The notes under the pieces: generated by a model
Told to the model about the DNA's origin: nothing
Seen by the model: only the letters and a program-made list of their open reading frames with translations
Database searches by the model: none
Virus record (IMG/VR): IMGVR_UViG_3300022707_000362
Location: 1 to 21,089 of that record
Direction: 5' to 3' (one strand)
Length of the DNA stretch: 21,089 nt
From: a virus
Program-made: the position numbers and the translations under genes
Part shown: one piece after another, positions 20,136-21,089 of the stretch
How the letters are laid out: each line of letters begins with the position of its first letter
How positions within the stretch are numbered: position 1 is the first letter of the stretch

Positions 20136-21056
20136 ATGGGCAAAATAACATTTAACAGAACAGAGGGAGGTTTAGGCCGAAAACTTACGGGTGAAGACCA
20201 TTTATCAGCTTTAATTAATTATACTGCTGGGAGTTTGCCCGCTGGCTATACAGCGTCAGACCGTATCAAGAAACTATTTAGTTTAGCCGAGGCCGAGAGT
20301 CTTGGAATATTGGACACACACGCGGACGAAACAAAAGGCACAGGTGGTCAAGTTGTGATAGGCGGCACTTGGATAGCAGATGAGACTTGTTCAATAACTA
20401 TCGAGGGGGCTACTTTAGGTTCTCACACAGCCGTTAGTGGTTCGGTTGCAACTACAGATATCGCAGCGGCTTTGGTTATATCTATAAACGCAGGCACTAA
20501 CACGGGATTACTCCACGGCTGGGTAGCTACTTTAAACACATCTACTGTAGAACTAGCACAACCAGCCAAATTAGGTGTAGTTAATAACGGCTCTAACATT
20601 GTATTTGTAGAAGCCTCAGCAGCAGGAACAGGCACACCGACACAATTTACATCAGGTGTAGGCTCTTACTTTGCTGTTATGCATTACCATATTAGCGAAT
20701 ACTTTAGAAACCAACCTAAAGGGGTTTTGCATCACGCTATCTACGCACAAAGTACTTACGACGGAACAGAGATAAAAACGGTTACAGACTTCGCAGGAGG
20801 TGACATTAGACAAACGGGTGTACTTGTAACGCATGAATCATTTGCTTCTAGTCAATTAACGGCTTCGCAATCTGTATTAGATACTCTTTTTACAGAAGAT
20901 GCACCACAAAGCGTAGTGTTTCACTCTGATTTAACTAGTGCTACATTATCAACAGTTCTGTTGTTCTCTATTGTGGCGAAGTCGCTTGTTCTTGTTGTGG
21001 CTGTCCAACTGTCATTAAAGAATGTGCCTGATGAGCCTCTTTGTTTCGAGAGATAG
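20136..21056 (+). CDS. Tail sheath protein (DUF2586-like), 3' part replaced at a junction
   Basis: Contractile tail sheath. The N-terminus (MGKITFNRTEGGLGRKLTGE) and the following region with LINYTAGSLPAGY and IKKLFSLAEAESLGI are the pattern of DUF2586 sheath proteins, and the core HYHISEYFRNQPKG then GGDIRQTGVLVTHE continues it up to about VVFHSDLTSATLST. From about position 20956 the frame turns into an implausible hydrophobic tail (VLLFSIVAKSLVLVVAVQLS) ending at TGA/TAG-bearing sequence 21054-21056. The true C-terminal half is instead visible on the minus strand (see 20921-21088). A full sheath is usually longer than 400 residues, so this ORF is chimeric; only about the first 272 residues are trustworthy. 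Confidence 0.8.
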   Translation: MGKITFNRTEGGLGRKLTGEDHLSALINYTAGSLPAGYTASDRIKKLFSLAEAESLGILDTHADETKGTGGQVVIGGTWIADETCSITIEGATLGSHTAVSGSVATTDIAAALVISINAGTNTGLLHGWVATLNTSTVELAQPAKLGVVNNGSNIVFVEASAAGTGTPTQFTSGVGSYFAVMHYHISEYFRNQPKGVLHHAIYAQSTYDGTEIKTVTDFAGGDIRQTGVLVTHESFASSQLTASQSVLDTLFTEDAPQSVVFHSDLTSATLSTVLLFSIVAKSLVLVVAVQLSLKNVPDEPLCFER

Positions 21057-21088
21057 ATATAACTAAAGTTACTTAGTTGCTCTATTAA
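20921..21088 (-). pseudogene. C-terminal part of the tail sheath, in inverted orientation
   Basis: Read on the minus strand from the window edge, this frame is open for about 55 codons. It starts with LIEQLSNFSYIYLSKQRGSS and continues with GTFFNDSWTATTRTSDFATI and ENNRTVDNV before running into the stop at 20921-20923. The segment with FNDS...TSDxATIENNRT is the pattern of the C-terminal region of DUF2586-like sheath proteins, the very part missing from the + strand ORF at 20136. The homologous part ends near ENNRTVDN; beyond this the frame is the reverse complement of sheath codons on the + strand. It has no start codon of its own inside the window. Confidence 0.7.
20950..20963. repeat. Short palindrome at the inversion junction
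   Basis: CAACAG-TT-CTGTTG: six-base arms separated by TT. On the left side sheath codons run on the + strand, on the right side on the minus strand, so the junction falls in or beside this palindrome. Such short inverted repeats are typical sites of fold-back template switching. Confidence 0.6.
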
Positions 21089-21089
21089 A

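Noticed and set aside
20921-21089. Invertible (phase-variable) segment in the tail gene
   Set aside because: Only one short palindrome is present, no recombinase gene is visible, and the middle of the sheath gene is missing rather than flipped, so an artefact fits better. The window ends too soon to exclude it fully.

Overview
The window is a piece of a contractile-tailed (myovirus-type) phage or prophage of a Bacteroidota host, probably of the Flavobacteriia kind. The genes that can be recognised form a Mu-like head and tail set: an intein-containing terminase large subunit, a DUF935/Mu gp29-type portal, Mu F-like and Mu G-like head proteins, a Clp-fold protease/scaffold, a major capsid protein, Mu gp36/gp37-like connector and terminator proteins, a baseplate J-like protein and a DUF2586-like tail sheath. 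Evidence for the host group: AT-rich sequence; A-rich tracts rather than strong Shine-Dalgarno sites before start codons; perfect or near-perfect Bacteroidota promoters (TTTG/TTG, about 19-20 bp, TAnnTTTG); and a SprB-like repeat in an adhesin. TAA, TGA and TAG all end genes, so there is no stop-codon reassignment. Every gene is on the + strand apart from an anomaly at the right end.

Layout. Positions 1-2669 are a run of about thirteen very small genes, most joined by 4-base ATGA overlaps. Several encode single-span membrane proteins or small Cys-rich proteins, and none has an assignable function. Positions 2669-5185 are the terminase large subunit, whose P-loop is split by a 337-residue intein with the Trp/Cys/Thr signature of class 3 inteins and a LAGLIDADG endonuclease. 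Positions 5181-5463 are a regulatory patch: a perfect Bacteroidota promoter, an initiator-type tRNA-fMet(CAU) gene, a rho-independent terminator, a second promoter candidate and a 5' leader hairpin. Positions 5493-7384 hold a conserved-looking hypothetical protein, an HU/IHF-family protein and more microproteins.

From a promoter near 7420 the structural module begins: a putative structural protein, a free-standing GIY-YIG homing endonuclease, a gp36-like protein, a small membrane protein, the portal, baseplate J-like and associated tail proteins, a fibre-like protein, F-like and G-like head proteins, a tail terminator, a SprB/lectin adhesin, two small proteins, protease/scaffold, a probable decoration protein, the capsid protein and the start of the tail sheath. 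Baseplate genes lie between portal and F-like genes, unlike the order in Mu.

How they work together: terminase and portal package DNA into a capsid built from the capsid protein on a scaffold that is probably also made from an internal start, as Mu Z is made within Mu I. The gp36/G/gp37-like proteins join head and tail, and the sheath, J-like baseplate and lectin/chitin-binding-like modules handle attachment and contraction.

The most notable observations are the class 3 intein in the P-loop, the initiator tRNA with its own promoter, the nested scaffold start, chitin-binding-like modules repeated in three structural proteins, and a junction at about 20950-20963 beyond which the C-terminal part of the tail sheath is encoded on the opposite strand. 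That junction is most likely a fold-back chimera or misassembly.
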